A DNA stretch of 64,000 nucleotides from Amycolatopsis iheyensis (GCF_024703995.1 NZ_JAMXQV010000011.1:1-64000), one strand, 5' to 3'; positions 38,294 to 47,399 are shown, numbered from the stretch's first letter. The notes: generated by a model not told the origin, from the letters alone. A program made the numbers and translations.

Positions 38294-38366
38294 TAGCGGT
38301 GGCCGGACTTGAACCGGCGACACAGCGATTATGAGCCGCTTGCTCTGCCAACTGAGCTACACCGCC
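38294..38366 (-). tRNA. metT: tRNA-Met (CAT), elongator
   Basis: 73-nt cloverleaf. Acceptor GGCGGTG/CACCGCT with a G-U closing pair, discriminator A, anticodon CAT in loop CTCATAA, T arm GGTTCAAGTCC. The standard first pair and D arm (GTAGCTCAGTTGG) make it an elongator, not the initiator. No encoded CCA. Confidence 0.96.
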
Positions 38367-38416
38367 CTTACATGACCCAAGCCGCGACACGCAGGCGTGA
38401 CGCGGCTGAGGTCGTG

Positions 38417-38489
38417 AGCCCCTTTACGGAATCGAACCGTAGACCTTCTCCTTACCATGGAGACGCTCTGCCGACTGAGCTAAAGGGGC
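38417..38489 (-). tRNA. thrT: tRNA-Thr (GGT)
   Basis: 73-nt cloverleaf. Acceptor GCCCCTT/AAGGGGC, discriminator T, anticodon stem TCTCC/GGAGA with anticodon GGT, T arm GGTTCGATTCC. It is the first gene of the tRNA-Thr, tRNA-Met, rpmG series. No encoded CCA. Confidence 0.96.
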
Positions 38490-38569
38490 CTGGCCTCTCG
38501 CGAGGACTTGGAAAGATTAGCAAGCCCCGTCACCCCGTCGTGCAACCGGGGTCCCCTTAGCACAAAACC

Positions 38570-41215
38570 TCAGGTCAGCAGCGTAAGCACGGTCTCCGAG
38601 TGCCGCCCCGGCGAGCGCGCCGTGCGGGCCTGCAGCCACGCCTCGAGGCGGTCCTCCGGCAGCGGCCGCGAGATCAGGTAGCCCTGCGCGACGTCACAGC
38701 CCATCGCCTCCAGCTGGTCGCGGGCGACGTCCTCCTCGACACCTTCCGCCACCACCGTCAGGCCGAGCGAGTGCCCCAGCTCGACGATCGACCGCACCAC
38801 CGCGAGGTCGCCGAGATCGGTGCCCATGCCCAGGACGAAGCTCTTGTCGATCTTGACCTGGTCGACCGGCAGCTGCCGCAGGTAGGCCAGCGACGAGTAG
38901 CCCGTGCCGAAGTCGTCCACCGCGAGCGTGATGCCCAGCGAGTGCAGCTCGCGCAGGATCGGCAGCGCCTTCTGCGGGTCGGACATCACGCCGGACTCGG
39001 TCAGCTCGAACGTCAGCAGCTCCGGCGGGATGCCGTAGTGCTCCAGCTCGCGGGCCACCTTGTTCGGGAAGTCCTCGTCGGCGAGGTTGCGCACCGACAG
39101 GTTGACCGCGACCGAGATCCGCAGGCCCTCGTCGAGCCACTTGCGGCAGCGCTTGAGCGCCTCGCCGAGCACGAAACCCGTCAGGACGCCGATCAGGCCG
39201 GCCGCCTCGATGGCCGGGACGAACTCGTCCGGGCCGAGCCGGCCGAACTCCGGGTGCACCCAGCGGACCAGCGCCTCGACGCCGGCCACCTGCCGGTTCG
39301 GCAGGGTGATCTTCGGCTGGTAGTGGACGCTGACCTGGCCGTCCTCCAGGGACTGCCGGAACTGCGTGACCATCTGGAAGCGGCGCAGGAAGATCTGGCC
39401 CATGCTCGGCACGTAGCCGCGGACCTCTTCGCCGCCCTTCGTGGCGCGGACGGCGACGTCGGCGCGCTGCAGCAGGCCTTCGATGTCGACGACGTCGCCG
39501 GACTCCTCGGGCGTCGTCGTCGCGTAGCCGATGATCGCGTTCGCCTCGACCGAAAGCCGGTCCACCGGGTACGGCGCGGAAAGCTCCTCGCGCAGCCGTT
39601 CCGCCGCGTGGTGGGCGTCCTCCGGCGGGCAGCCGACGAGCAGCGCCGCGAACGACGCGCCTTCGAGCCGGGCGAGCGGGACGTCGGGGCCGAGCGCGTC
39701 GCGGATGCGGCGGCCGGCGGCGATCACCATCCGGTCGGCCCACGCGTAGCCCAGCGCGTCGCTGACCGTGGAGAAGACGTCGAGGTCGATCCGCAGCACG
39801 ACCGCGTTGGCGAAGTCCCGCAGCGGCTCCTTCGCCACCTGCCGGAAGCCCGGCCGGTTGAGGTGCCCGGTGAGCGGGTCGTGGTAGGCGTCGTGGCGCA
39901 GGGTGGCCAGCAGCCGGCGGTTGTCCAGCGACGTCGCGAGGTGGCTGGCCATCGTGCCGAGCAGCTGGACGTCGTACTTGCCGAAACCACGCCAGCGCGA
40001 CAGCCGGTCGTGCGCCTCGACGACGCCGAGCAGCTGGTTGGCGCTGCGCAGCGGGACGACTAGCGCCTCCTGCGCGCCGCGGTCGAGCAGCGCGGCGCGG
40101 ACGTCGGGGTTGGCCTCGGTGATCCGGAAGTGGCGGACGTGCGCGCCGGGCAGCCGCAACAGCGGGTCGTCGGCCGCCGGGTCGGCGACCGGGAGGTCAT
40201 CGCCGGCCACGACGACCCGCATGACGTCCTTCGGTTCGAGCCGCAGCCGCAGCACGACGCGGCCCGCGGCCAGCTGGTCCTTGATGCGCTCGGCGATCGT
40301 GGCCCATTCGCGGACGTCGACGCCGCCGACGAGCTCGTCCGCGCGGCTGGCCGGGCGCGCCGCGGCCTGCTGACCCGAGCGGGCCACCATCAGGCTGACG
40401 TCGGAGAGCGCCTCCATGTCCCGCTGCTCGCGCAGCAGGTCCGAGTACGCCCAGTAGAGCGCGGTAAGGCCGAGGAAGACGGCGAGCACCAGCGGCCACG
40501 CCTTGGGCGTGGTCGAGATGACGAGGTAGCCGGACAGGCCGACCGAGGCGTTGACGAACCCGACGACCAGGATCCGCGCGGTGAGCCGGACCGCGGTGCT
40601 GACCCGCATCCGGCGGCGCAGGACGCGCACCGCGGCCAGCGCGAGCAGCGTGCTCACCAGCGGCGCGGTCAGCGTGCCGGCCAGGGCGGCGACCCACGGG
40701 ATCTTGTCGCCGGCGCCCGCGCCGACGGCGAACTTCACCAGCCCGGCGACCGCGAAGGCGCCGGTGATCTCGAGCAGGAACGCGCCCGCGTTGTAGAGGA
40801 CGCGGCCGGCGACCTTCCGGGCGAGCAGCGTGCCGATGCCGGCGACCAGGTGCGCGGCCAGCACTACTTCGAAGGGCGCGACGAAGAACCCGATGACGAG
40901 CGGGATCTCGGTGAAGGAGATGGTCCACGAGATGCCGCTGCGGACGTCGACGTTGATGCCGAGCTGTTCGGCGAGCAGGAAGGCGACGGCGAGGACCGGC
41001 CCGATCCACAGGAGACGGCTGTCCCAGTGGAACGGCAGCCACGAGCCGACCGCGAACGCGGCGACGAGCCCGAGGCTCAGCACCGCGAAGGTGTACGCGC
41101 GGAACCGGCGTTCGTCCGTGCGGGCTTCGACGGAAACGGGCGGTGTCCCGGAAGCGGCTCCCGGCCCGGGCTTCGCCTGCGCGACGGCGTCGCCGTGGGC
41201 GTTGGTGTCCGGCAT
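38570..41215 (-). CDS. Membrane GAF-GGDEF-EAL protein, likely c-di-GMP phosphodiesterase
   Basis: An 881-residue protein, ATG with GGAAGG 4-5 nt upstream. Residues 40-290 hold about eight membrane helices. A GAF-like sensor spans about 310-450, then a GGDEF domain (about 460-620) and an EAL domain (about 640-870). The GGDEF signature reads EGASF, so cyclase activity is not expected. The EAL domain keeps the metal and catalytic residues: EALVRW, VNLSVRN, ELTESG, DDFGTGYSS, KIDKSF, AEGVE and AQGYLISRP. It should hydrolyse c-di-GMP in response to a membrane or cytosolic signal. Monocistronic. Confidence 0.92.
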   Translation of the reverse strand: MPDTNAHGDAVAQAKPGPGAASGTPPVSVEARTDERRFRAYTFAVLSLGLVAAFAVGSWLPFHWDSRLLWIGPVLAVAFLLAEQLGINVDVRSGISWTISFTEIPLVIGFFVAPFEVVLAAHLVAGIGTLLARKVAGRVLYNAGAFLLEITGAFAVAGLVKFAVGAGAGDKIPWVAALAGTLTAPLVSTLLALAAVRVLRRRMRVSTAVRLTARILVVGFVNASVGLSGYLVISTTPKAWPLVLAVFLGLTALYWAYSDLLREQRDMEALSDVSLMVARSGQQAAARPASRADELVGGVDVREWATIAERIKDQLAAGRVVLRLRLEPKDVMRVVVAGDDLPVADPAADDPLLRLPGAHVRHFRITEANPDVRAALLDRGAQEALVVPLRSANQLLGVVEAHDRLSRWRGFGKYDVQLLGTMASHLATSLDNRRLLATLRHDAYHDPLTGHLNRPGFRQVAKEPLRDFANAVVLRIDLDVFSTVSDALGYAWADRMVIAAGRRIRDALGPDVPLARLEGASFAALLVGCPPEDAHHAAERLREELSAPYPVDRLSVEANAIIGYATTTPEESGDVVDIEGLLQRADVAVRATKGGEEVRGYVPSMGQIFLRRFQMVTQFRQSLEDGQVSVHYQPKITLPNRQVAGVEALVRWVHPEFGRLGPDEFVPAIEAAGLIGVLTGFVLGEALKRCRKWLDEGLRISVAVNLSVRNLADEDFPNKVARELEHYGIPPELLTFELTESGVMSDPQKALPILRELHSLGITLAVDDFGTGYSSLAYLRQLPVDQVKIDKSFVLGMGTDLGDLAVVRSIVELGHSLGLTVVAEGVEEDVARDQLEAMGCDVAQGYLISRPLPEDRLEAWLQARTARSPGRHSETVLTLLT

Positions 41216-41452
41216 CCGACCTTCCCTCCCGGCTTGTCCACCGGTGCTGATCCGTGACTTCGGGTGTGGACAAGGGCCATACCGTACCCCGTAGGGCGTA
41301 CCCGTGTCCCTTTCGAGACAGTAAGAGATCACCCCAGGGTTAACAATGCCTCGACGGCGCTGACCTGCGTGGACCAAGGGGTGAAAGGTCGGGTGTCTTC
41401 CGCCTTGCCGGTTCTCTTCGCACGAAGAGCCGGGTAGCGCTTCAATGTGCCC

Positions 41453-42391
41453 ATGCACAGCGATGTGATTGCCACCGAACACGCGGCGCGGCTCGCGGCG
41501 GTGGACTCCCTGCTCCCCGGTTCTTCTTCCTTCGAGGCAGCCGAAAACGCGGTGGTGCTGGAGGTCGCGACGGGTGAGTCCGCCGCCTCCGCCCTCGCCT
41601 CGCGCATCCAGGTCGACCAGGACGCGCCGAACGCGCCGTGGCGGGCGCTGACCGAGCACCGGCTCGACCTCCAGCTGGCCGGCCCGCAGCCGGCGGCCGC
41701 CCTCGACGCCCTCCTCACCCGATGGGATGAACATCTGCGCGCGGTCGCCGAGCCCGGCGACACCGAGACCGCGGCGATCGTCCCGCGGGCGAGCCGGGAC
41801 GCGGACGGCGCGCGCGAAATGCTGCACCACGGGTTCGCGCCGCTGCGCGTGATCGCCGTGCGGCCGGCCGAGCGCATGATCCCGGCCGGCCCGCGCGGGA
41901 CCCCCGGCGTCAAGATCCGCCGCGCCGAGCCCGGCGACCTCGAAACCGTCGTCGCGCTGGGCCTGGAGCTGCACTCCTACGACGCCCAGTACGGCACGGT
42001 CAACCTGCGCAAGGGCGTCGAGGACATCATGGCCAAGGACCTCGCCGAGCAGCTGGAGCGCCCGGAGCCGCCACTGTGGATCGCCGAGCTCTACGGCCGT
42101 CCGCTCGGCATGGTGAACGTCCAGCACCCGGGCGAGACCGGCTGGATCAGCGACCGGGTCGCGGCGGACCGCGTCGGCTACCTGTCGTCGCTGGCCGTCG
42201 CGAAGGAGGCGCGCTCCTCCGGTGTCGGCACCGCGCTGGCCGCCCACGCCCACCAGGTGCTGGACGAGGAGGGCGCCGACGTCGTCCTCCTGCACCACGC
42301 GGCGGCGAACCCGCTGTCGACGCCGTTCTGGTACGCGCAGGGCTACCGGCCGCTGTGGACGTACTGGCAGCGTCGACCAGCCGTTCGGTGA
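41453..42391 (+). CDS. GNAT family N-acetyltransferase
   Basis: A 312-residue protein starting at ATG (MHSDVIATEHA); a GTG two codons earlier is possible and neither has a good ribosome site. The N-terminal half (1-145) resembles a degenerate GNAT fold. The C-terminal half (150-305) has the acetyl-CoA motif: VGYLSSLAVAKEARSSGVG gives V-x-x-x-x-R/S-x-x-G-x-G/A, and NPLSTPFWYAQGYRP ends the domain. A tandem GNAT architecture is likely. The acceptor substrate is unknown. Divergent from the EAL gene. Confidence 0.87.
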   Translation: MHSDVIATEHAARLAAVDSLLPGSSSFEAAENAVVLEVATGESAASALASRIQVDQDAPNAPWRALTEHRLDLQLAGPQPAAALDALLTRWDEHLRAVAEPGDTETAAIVPRASRDADGAREMLHHGFAPLRVIAVRPAERMIPAGPRGTPGVKIRRAEPGDLETVVALGLELHSYDAQYGTVNLRKGVEDIMAKDLAEQLERPEPPLWIAELYGRPLGMVNVQHPGETGWISDRVAADRVGYLSSLAVAKEARSSGVGTALAAHAHQVLDEEGADVVLLHHAAANPLSTPFWYAQGYRPLWTYWQRRPAVR

Positions 42392-42460
42392 GCCACTGGC
42401 GGATTACCGCAGGTGCGGTGGGTCGATAGGCTGGCTCCCGGAGAGCGAGGGGAGCCGGAA

Positions 42461-43315
42461 GTGACCGATCAGCGGGATTCCGCGCCGAGAGCGCCCGAAG
42501 GGGTCGACACGGAGAAGCCGTCGGCGGCCCGGATCTACGACTGGTACCTGGGTGGCACCCAGAACTGGGCCGTGGACCGCGAGTTCGGCCGGCGCATGGA
42601 GCAGCAGTGGCCGCTCGTGCGCCCCGGCTCGAAGCAGAACCGCGAGTTCATGAACCGCGCAGTCCGGGCGGCGCTGCGGGCCGGGATCCGGCAGTTCATC
42701 GACCTCGGCTCCGGTGTCCCGACGGCCGGGAACGTGCACGAGGTCGTCGAGGCGGAGCTGCCCGAGGACCACGACGCGAAGGTCGTCTACGTCGACTACG
42801 AGCCGGTCGCGGTCGCGCACGCGACGCTGATCCTCGAAGAGGAGATGGCGACCGACTGGGCCGGCATCGTCCAGGCGGACATGCGGGACGCGAAGGCCGT
42901 GCTGCGGGCGGCGGAGACGAAACGGCTCGTCGACTTCTCCCAGCCGGTCTGCTTGATCATGGCGGCGGTGCTGCACTTCGTCGGACCGGACGACGACCCG
43001 GACGGCCTGCTGGCGACGTACCGCAACGCGCTCGCCCCGGGCAGCTGGCTGGCGATCTCGCAGATGAGCGAGGGCGACGGCAGCGGCGCGACGCTGGACG
43101 GGCTGCGCTGGTTCGTCGAGCAGTACCGGAAGACGAGCAACCCGGTGTGGCTGCGCGACCGCGAAGAGATCGAGCCGCTGTTCGGCGACTGGGCCCTGCT
43201 GGAGCCGGGCATCGTGCACCTGCCGGACTGGCGGCCCGACCGGAAGATCAACGCGCTGGAGGCGGAGGCCCGCCCGTACGCGTGGTGCGCCGTCGCGGAG
43301 AAGCCCGGCGCCTGA
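42461..43315 (+). CDS. SAM-dependent methyltransferase, SAV2177/DUF574 family
   Basis: A 284-residue protein from GTG with AGGGGA 8 nt upstream. It opens with the family hallmark GVDTEKPSAARIYDWYLGG and has NREFMNRAVRAAL, the SAM-binding FIDLGSGVPTAGN near 95, YVDYEPVAVAHA, and MAAVLHFVGPDDDP. Dozens of paralogues occur per actinomycete genome, often beside transcription regulators; the methyl acceptor is unknown. A short piece resembling the start of a second copy follows its stop codon. Confidence 0.93.
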   Translation: MTDQRDSAPRAPEGVDTEKPSAARIYDWYLGGTQNWAVDREFGRRMEQQWPLVRPGSKQNREFMNRAVRAALRAGIRQFIDLGSGVPTAGNVHEVVEAELPEDHDAKVVYVDYEPVAVAHATLILEEEMATDWAGIVQADMRDAKAVLRAAETKRLVDFSQPVCLIMAAVLHFVGPDDDPDGLLATYRNALAPGSWLAISQMSEGDGSGATLDGLRWFVEQYRKTSNPVWLRDREEIEPLFGDWALLEPGIVHLPDWRPDRKINALEAEARPYAWCAVAEKPGA

Positions 43316-43320
43316 GCGAA

Positions 43321-43380
43321 GGAGCGCCGATCGCTCCGGCCGGGGTGGACATCGAGAAACCGCGCCGTCGCATGTCTTGA
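43321..43380 (+). pseudogene. Remnant of a second SAV2177-type methyltransferase
   Basis: Six bases past the methyltransferase stop, one frame reads GAPIAPAGVDIEKPRRRMS and then stops. It parallels the N-terminal APEGVDTEKPSAAR of the intact gene, then diverges. It has no start codon of its own. It looks like the decayed front of a tandem copy, but the match is short (about 10 residues). Confidence 0.4.
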
Positions 43381-43443
43381 CCTGAGCTTTTCGTGATCGC
43401 TGTGGGCGAACGCACTCCGGGAAACAAACCCGACCATCGGAGA

Positions 43444-43464
43444 GTTGAGCTAGGCAGACTCAAC
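43444..43464 (+). promoter_or_regulatory. HAIR-like HspR operator of lon
   Basis: GTTGAG-N9-CTCAAC, i.e. a near match to the HAIR consensus CTTGAGT-N7-ACTCAAG with the same arm distance; only the outermost pair and one inner base differ. It lies 17 bases before the lon start. HspR is known to repress lon in Streptomyces. Confidence 0.75.
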
Positions 43465-43480
43465 TACACGAGGAGTGCAC

Positions 43481-45883
43481 ATGTCCGACACCCGCCTCCT
43501 GCCCGTGCTCCCGCTCGATGACGACGTCGTGCTGCCGGGCATGGTCGTCCCGCTCGACCTGACCGAGACCGAGACGCGAGCCGCGGTGGAGTCCGCCCAG
43601 GCCAAGACGCCGAGCCAGGCGTCCTTCCCCGGCATCCGGTCCACCGGCGCGAGCAAGGCCGAGGTCCTGATCGTCCCGCGCGTCCACGGTGAGTACGCCG
43701 AGTACGGCACCGTCGCGACGGTCGAGCGCATCGGCCGCGTGCCCGGCGGCAAGGCCGCCGTGCTGCTGCGCGGCACGACCCGCGCGCTCGTCGGCCGGAT
43801 CGCCGACGGCCCCGGCGCCGCCCGCTGGGTGCACGCCGAGGACGCCACCGAGACCACCGACGAGCAGACCGCGAAGCTCGCGGCCGAGTACAAGGCCGTC
43901 GTCATCTCGATCCTGCAGCAGCGCGGCGGCTGGCAGCTGATCGACGCCGTCCAGCAGGTCGAGGACGCCTCCGCGATCGCCGACCTGTCCGGCAACGCGC
44001 CGTACCTCGACACCGACCAGAAGCTCACCCTGCTGTCCACTTTGGACGTCAGCGCGCGGCTGGCGCAGGCGCTCGAGTGGAGCAAGGAACACCTGGCCGA
44101 GCTCGAAGTCACCGACACGATCCGCAAGGACGTCGCCGAGGGCATGGAGAAGCAGCAGAAGGAGTTCCTGCTGCGCCGCCAGCTCGAGGCCATCCGCAAG
44201 GAGCTCGGCGAGCTCGACGGCACCGCTGACGAGACGGACTACCGCGCCCGCGTCGAGGGCGCCGAACTGCCCGACGCCGTCAAGAAGGCCGCACTGGCCG
44301 AAGTGGACAAGCTGGACCGCACGTCCGAGCAGTCCCCCGAGGGCGGCTGGATCCGCACCTGGCTGGACACCGTCCTGGAGCTGCCCTGGAACGAGCGCAC
44401 CGAGGACAGCTACGACATCGCCGCGGCGCGTGCGGTGCTCGACGCCGACCACGCCGGCCTCGACGACGTCAAGGAACGCATCATCGAGTACTTGGCCGTG
44501 CGCAAGCGCCGCGCGGAATCGGGCCTGGGCGCGGTCGGCGGCCGTCGGTCCGGCGCCGTGCTCGCCCTCGCGGGCCCTCCCGGGGTCGGCAAGACGTCGC
44601 TGGGTGAGTCCGTCGCGAAGGCCATGGGCCGCAAGTTCGTCCGGGTCGCCCTGGGCGGCATCCGCGACGAGGCGGAGATCCGCGGTCACCGCCGCACCTA
44701 CGTCGGCGCGCTGCCCGGCCGGATCGTCCGCGCCATCAAGGAAGCCGGCTCGATGAACCCGGTCGTGCTGCTCGACGAGATCGACAAGGTCGGCGCCGAC
44801 TACCGCGGCGACCCGACCGCGGCGTTGCTCGAAGTGCTGGACCCGGAGCAGAACCACACGTTCCGCGACCACTACCTCGAGGTCGAGCTGGACCTGTCCG
44901 ACGTCGTGTTCCTGGCGACGGCCAACGCGCTGGAGACCATCCCCGGCCCGCTGCTGGACCGGATGGAGCTCGTCACGCTGGACGGCTACACCGAGCACGA
45001 GAAGGTCACCATCGCCCGCGACCACCTGCTCCCCCGGGAGCTGGAGCGCGCCGGGCTGGGCGCCTCGGACGTGACGTTGACGGACGCCGCGTTCAGCCGG
45101 ATCGCCGCCGAGTACACCCGCGAGGCGGGCGTGCGCAACGCGAACCGGACGATCGCGAAGGTGCTGCGGAAGATCACGACCAAGGTGGCGTTGGACGAGG
45201 CTTCGCTGCCGCTGACGGTGGACGCCCCGGACCTCGAGACGTACCTGGGCCGCCCGCGGCACCTGCCGGAGTCGTCGCTGCCCGCGTCGACCCAGCGGAC
45301 CGCGACCCCGGGCGTGGCGACGGGCCTGGCGGTGACCGGCGCGGGCGGTGACGTCCTCTACATCGAGGCGTCACTGGCCGACGAGGAGTCCGGCGCGTCC
45401 GGGCTGCAGCTGACCGGTCAGCTCGGCGACGTGATGAAGGAGTCGGTGCAGATCGCGCTGTCCTACCTGCGTTCGCACGGCGCGGAGCTGGAGCTGCCGG
45501 TGGGTGACCTGCGCAAGCGCGGCATCCACGTGCACGTCCCGGCGGGCGCGGTCCCGAAGGACGGGCCGTCGGCGGGCGTCACGATGACGACGGCGCTGGC
45601 GTCGCTGCTCTCGGGCCGCGTGGTGAAGGCGGACGTCGCGATGACGGGTGAGGTGTCCCTGACGGGCCGCGTCCTCCCGATCGGCGGCGTGAAGCAGAAG
45701 CTGCTGGCGGCGCACCGGGCGGGGATGAAGACGGTGATCATCCCGCAGCGCAACGAGCCGGACCTCGACGACGTCCCGGCCGAGGTGCTGGCCCAGCTGG
45801 ACGTGCACGCGGTGGCCAACGTCCGCGAGGTCCTGGACCTCGCCCTGACCCCGGCTTCGACGCCGGTTTCCCAGGCGGCGTAA
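43481..45883 (+). CDS. lon: ATP-dependent protease La (Lon)
   Basis: An 800-residue Lon with all three parts: the substrate-binding LAN domain (1-200), the AAA+ module with Walker A GPPGVGKTS near 366 and Walker B VVLLDEIDK, and the protease domain with catalytic Ser697 (KDGPSAG) and Lys738 (GGVKQK). It degrades misfolded and some regulatory proteins in the cytosol. AGGAG lies 5 nt before the ATG. The HAIR element just upstream implies HspR-controlled heat-shock regulation. Some actinomycetes lack Lon, so its presence is informative. Confidence 0.98.
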   Translation: MSDTRLLPVLPLDDDVVLPGMVVPLDLTETETRAAVESAQAKTPSQASFPGIRSTGASKAEVLIVPRVHGEYAEYGTVATVERIGRVPGGKAAVLLRGTTRALVGRIADGPGAARWVHAEDATETTDEQTAKLAAEYKAVVISILQQRGGWQLIDAVQQVEDASAIADLSGNAPYLDTDQKLTLLSTLDVSARLAQALEWSKEHLAELEVTDTIRKDVAEGMEKQQKEFLLRRQLEAIRKELGELDGTADETDYRARVEGAELPDAVKKAALAEVDKLDRTSEQSPEGGWIRTWLDTVLELPWNERTEDSYDIAAARAVLDADHAGLDDVKERIIEYLAVRKRRAESGLGAVGGRRSGAVLALAGPPGVGKTSLGESVAKAMGRKFVRVALGGIRDEAEIRGHRRTYVGALPGRIVRAIKEAGSMNPVVLLDEIDKVGADYRGDPTAALLEVLDPEQNHTFRDHYLEVELDLSDVVFLATANALETIPGPLLDRMELVTLDGYTEHEKVTIARDHLLPRELERAGLGASDVTLTDAAFSRIAAEYTREAGVRNANRTIAKVLRKITTKVALDEASLPLTVDAPDLETYLGRPRHLPESSLPASTQRTATPGVATGLAVTGAGGDVLYIEASLADEESGASGLQLTGQLGDVMKESVQIALSYLRSHGAELELPVGDLRKRGIHVHVPAGAVPKDGPSAGVTMTTALASLLSGRVVKADVAMTGEVSLTGRVLPIGGVKQKLLAAHRAGMKTVIIPQRNEPDLDDVPAEVLAQLDVHAVANVREVLDLALTPASTPVSQAA

Positions 45884-45905
45884 CCCCGAACTCCGCCACC
45901 CCCGG

Positions 45906-45942
45906 ACGGCCGGTTTCCCCTTCCCCCAGGGAAACCGGCCGT
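45906..45942. terminator. Bidirectional terminator between lon and a methyltransferase gene
   Basis: 14-bp perfect stem ACGGCCGGTTTCCC with a 9-nt loop and TCTT following on the plus strand; placed 22 bases after lon and 11 bases after the end of the convergent methyltransferase gene. Confidence 0.85.
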
Positions 45943-45953
45943 TCTTCACGTGC

Positions 45954-46784
45954 TCAGACCGACCCGTCGACGCGCCGCGCGGCGATCAGGTAGCCGGTGC
46001 CGAGCCGGCCCTTGGCGCCACGGGCGATCGTGGCCTCCGGGTGCGCCCGCCAGCGGCGGTCCCACCGGCGCACGACCCGGTCCAGCGGCGGCACCAGCGC
46101 GGTGACGTCGTAGAACACGGTGTCCACCGGCTGCAGCCCGGCCCGCCACAGTTCGTGACGCAGCCGCCGCGGGGTGAGCGCTTCGATCCCGGTGCGGCGC
46201 GCGTCGTGGCGCCGCGGGACGTGCAGTGCTTGTTCGAGGCCGCCCAGGACGCGCCGGGCCGGCCAGTACATCCCCCATTCGACGAGCCGGTAGGGGCTGC
46301 GCGGGCTCAGCATGGTGACGACCGCGAGCCCGCCGGGTTTCACGACGCGCGCGATCTCCCGCAGCGCCGGCACGATGTCGACGTATTCGAGCACGCCCAT
46401 GGCGAGCGCGGTGTCGAAACTGCCGTCGGCGAACGGCATTTCTTCGATGTCCCCGACGGCGAAGATCGCTTCTTTCCCGACGCGTCGCCGCCCGGCGTCG
46501 ACCATCGCCGCCGACCGGTCGCACCCGGTGACGGTGAATGCGCCGGGCCGGTCGTCGAGCAGGTGTTCCACCATCATTCCCGGCCCGCAGCCGACGTCGA
46601 GTAGCGTGCCCTCGCGCCCGAGGAGCACTTGGTCGACGGCGTGGATCCGGGAATGGTGGTAGCGCGCGGTGGGTCCCCAGCCGCCGAACGCGGCCGCGTA
46701 GTCGGAGACGAGCTGGGCATCGGCGTACTGGACCCGTACGAGCTGCTCGCGCGTCGGGCGTTCGAGGGTCCCGGAAACCGGCAT
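45954..46784 (-). CDS. Class I SAM-dependent methyltransferase
   Basis: A 276-residue enzyme starting at ATG with GGAGGT 4 nt upstream. The SAM motif is LLDVGCGPGMM near 63, followed by TGCDRSAAMVDAGR, GDIEEMPFADGSFD and the post-I motifs, with LREIARVVKPGGLAVV as in ubiE/type-11 methyltransferases. The C-terminal third (Arg/Trp-rich) is variable and gives substrate choice. It might act on a lipid or quinone-like compound; nothing nearby fixes this. Its upstream region is unusually A/T-rich. Confidence 0.88.
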   Translation of the reverse strand: MPVSGTLERPTREQLVRVQYADAQLVSDYAAAFGGWGPTARYHHSRIHAVDQVLLGREGTLLDVGCGPGMMVEHLLDDRPGAFTVTGCDRSAAMVDAGRRRVGKEAIFAVGDIEEMPFADGSFDTALAMGVLEYVDIVPALREIARVVKPGGLAVVTMLSPRSPYRLVEWGMYWPARRVLGGLEQALHVPRRHDARRTGIEALTPRRLRHELWRAGLQPVDTVFYDVTALVPPLDRVVRRWDRRWRAHPEATIARGAKGRLGTGYLIAARRVDGSV

Positions 46785-47157
46785 GTGCACCTCCACTGTT
46801 GTCGTGCTCGGCCTGCGGCGGCCCGCGGGCCACTGTCAGCGTCGGGACGATCGTGAAGGCCGTTACGGAATTTCCCGGGATGGGAAAAATGCGGTCGAAA
46901 GGCGGAATGAATCTTCATCCATTGCGCGGAGGAATTACGGCCGAATCGCGGGTTCTTTTACCAGGCTGCTGACTCGAGACATCTCACGCATTCCGCACAT
47001 AGCTGACGAAACCTCGTTGTACAGCAGCGAAACGCGAGGTTTCCGGTAGGACAATCAACGCCCACGAAATGTCCGGGATTTGTCACTCCGGCACTGCCGT
47101 CGATAATACTCTGAGTGTTTCCGGCGGACCCGGAACACCCCGGATGGCGGTAAAAAC
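46785..47157. other. A/T-rich regulatory region upstream of the methyltransferase gene
   Basis: About 370 bases with lower G+C than the rest of the window and no credible gene. It contains a 9-bp perfect inverted repeat, GAAACCTCG (47008-47016) and CGAGGTTTC (47035-47043), with an 18-nt loop. The low G+C may mark an Lsr2-bound or recently acquired promoter. Confidence 0.5.
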
Positions 47158-47159
47158 GA

Positions 47160-47192
47160 AAGGGCCCCGTGACCGGCGGTCACGGGGCCCTT
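47160..47192 (-). terminator. Terminator after tRNA-Tyr
   Basis: 15-bp perfect stem AAGGGCCCCGTGACC with a 3-nt loop, 7 bases past the tRNA 3' end, followed on the minus strand by TCGTTTTTA. Confidence 0.92.
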
Positions 47193-47198
47193 CGTGGG

Positions 47199-47281
47199 TG
47201 GCGGGTGAGGGATTCGAACCCCCGTAGGCGTAAGCCAACTGGTTTACAGCCAGTCCCCTTTGGCCACTCGGGTAACCCGCC
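47199..47281 (-). tRNA. tRNA-Tyr (GTA)
   Basis: 83-nt type II tRNA with acceptor GGCGGGT/ACCCGCC, discriminator A, anticodon GTA in CTGTAAA, a long variable arm (TGGCTTACGCCTA) and T arm GGTTCGAATCC. No encoded CCA. Confidence 0.96.
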
Positions 47282-47399
47282 ATGGCCGGTCGCACCGGCC
47301 GGGGAGAAGCTTACCGAACGGCTCCCGGCGGGGGTCAACCGGGATACCCGGGGCTAGGCTGGGTGGCCCCTGACAAGCGAGTACGAGGTGTGAGGACAC

